Assembly: GCF_000346465.2 (NCBI RefSeq)
Contig: NC_034009.1
Location: forward strand, 32,715,251 to 32,779,250
Length of the DNA stretch: 64,000 nt
DNA from: Prunus persica
Lineage: Eukaryota > Streptophyta > Magnoliopsida > Rosales > Rosaceae
Direction: 5' to 3'
In this document: positions 63,991 through 64,000 of the stretch, in pieces
How positions within the stretch are numbered: position 1 is the stretch's first letter
How the letters are laid out: each line of letters begins with the position of its first letter
Translations under genes and position numbers: made by a program
The notes under the pieces: model-generated
Told to the model about the DNA's origin: nothing
What the model saw: only the letters and a program-made list of their open reading frames with translations
Databases searched by the model: none

Positions 63991-64000
63991 AGGTTATAGC
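62816..64000. other. Downstream spacer with simple repeats
   Basis: Contains GAGCTC/AAGCTT-rich low-complexity sequence (about 62860-63060). A partly duplicated motif CTAATGAACAAC…GATCAAAAT occurs at 63130 and 63189. A (TG)n(AG)n microsatellite ends the window (63949-63992). No gene recognised. Confidence 0.45.

Overview
The window is nuclear DNA from a flowering plant, most likely a woody eudicot. The genes are split by short GT-AG introns, and intergenic DNA and long introns are packed with MITEs, solo LTRs, SINE-like pieces and microsatellites. The repeat style resembles Rosaceae (Prunus/Malus type), but that placement is an impression, not a proof. There is no bacterial, organellar or CRISPR content, and I saw no convincing tRNA or rRNA gene.

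Layout. Seven protein genes all lie on the + strand. They are: (1) the 3' part of an unassigned conserved gene (1-2858); (2) plastid lipoyl synthase LIP1P (9106-12259); (3) a WDR26-like LisH/CTLH/WD40 protein (14219-17955); (4) a GH27 alpha-galactosidase (33185-36358); (5) a DUF3531 protein (37923-40319); (6) katanin p80 subunit KTN80 (41877-50013); (7) a DUF789 protein (53051-62379) whose last intron is about 7.2 kb and full of repeats. Exon models were built by hand from reading-frame continuity across GT-AG sites (one GC-AG). Every complete model sums to a whole number of codons. From memory, Arabidopsis counterparts of genes 2-7 all lie in the At5g08360-At5g08560 interval, so the block looks like a conserved syntenic segment with local rearrangement.

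Between the genes. From 2.9 to 7.2 kb there is one Tourist-like MITE and a second Tourist-like element split by a 2557-bp solo LTR. From 18.4 to 32.6 kb lies a gene-poor composite transposon block. It contains a Ulp1-like protease relic (+), a second copy of the same solo LTR in opposite orientation, a ~1-kb A-rich satellite-like tract, an intronless broken XRCC3 (RAD51 paralogue) copy, and a broken MULE (mudrA) transposase (-). Five arrays of the same 11-bp-period CAATAT minisatellite are scattered between these pieces.

The genes do not form a pathway. They are independent housekeeping functions: lipoate synthesis in plastids, CTLH/GID-type ubiquitin ligase scaffolding, galactoside hydrolysis, microtubule severing, and two uncharacterised families. 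The least ordinary material is the composite MULE block with its phased 11-bp arrays and captured gene pieces.
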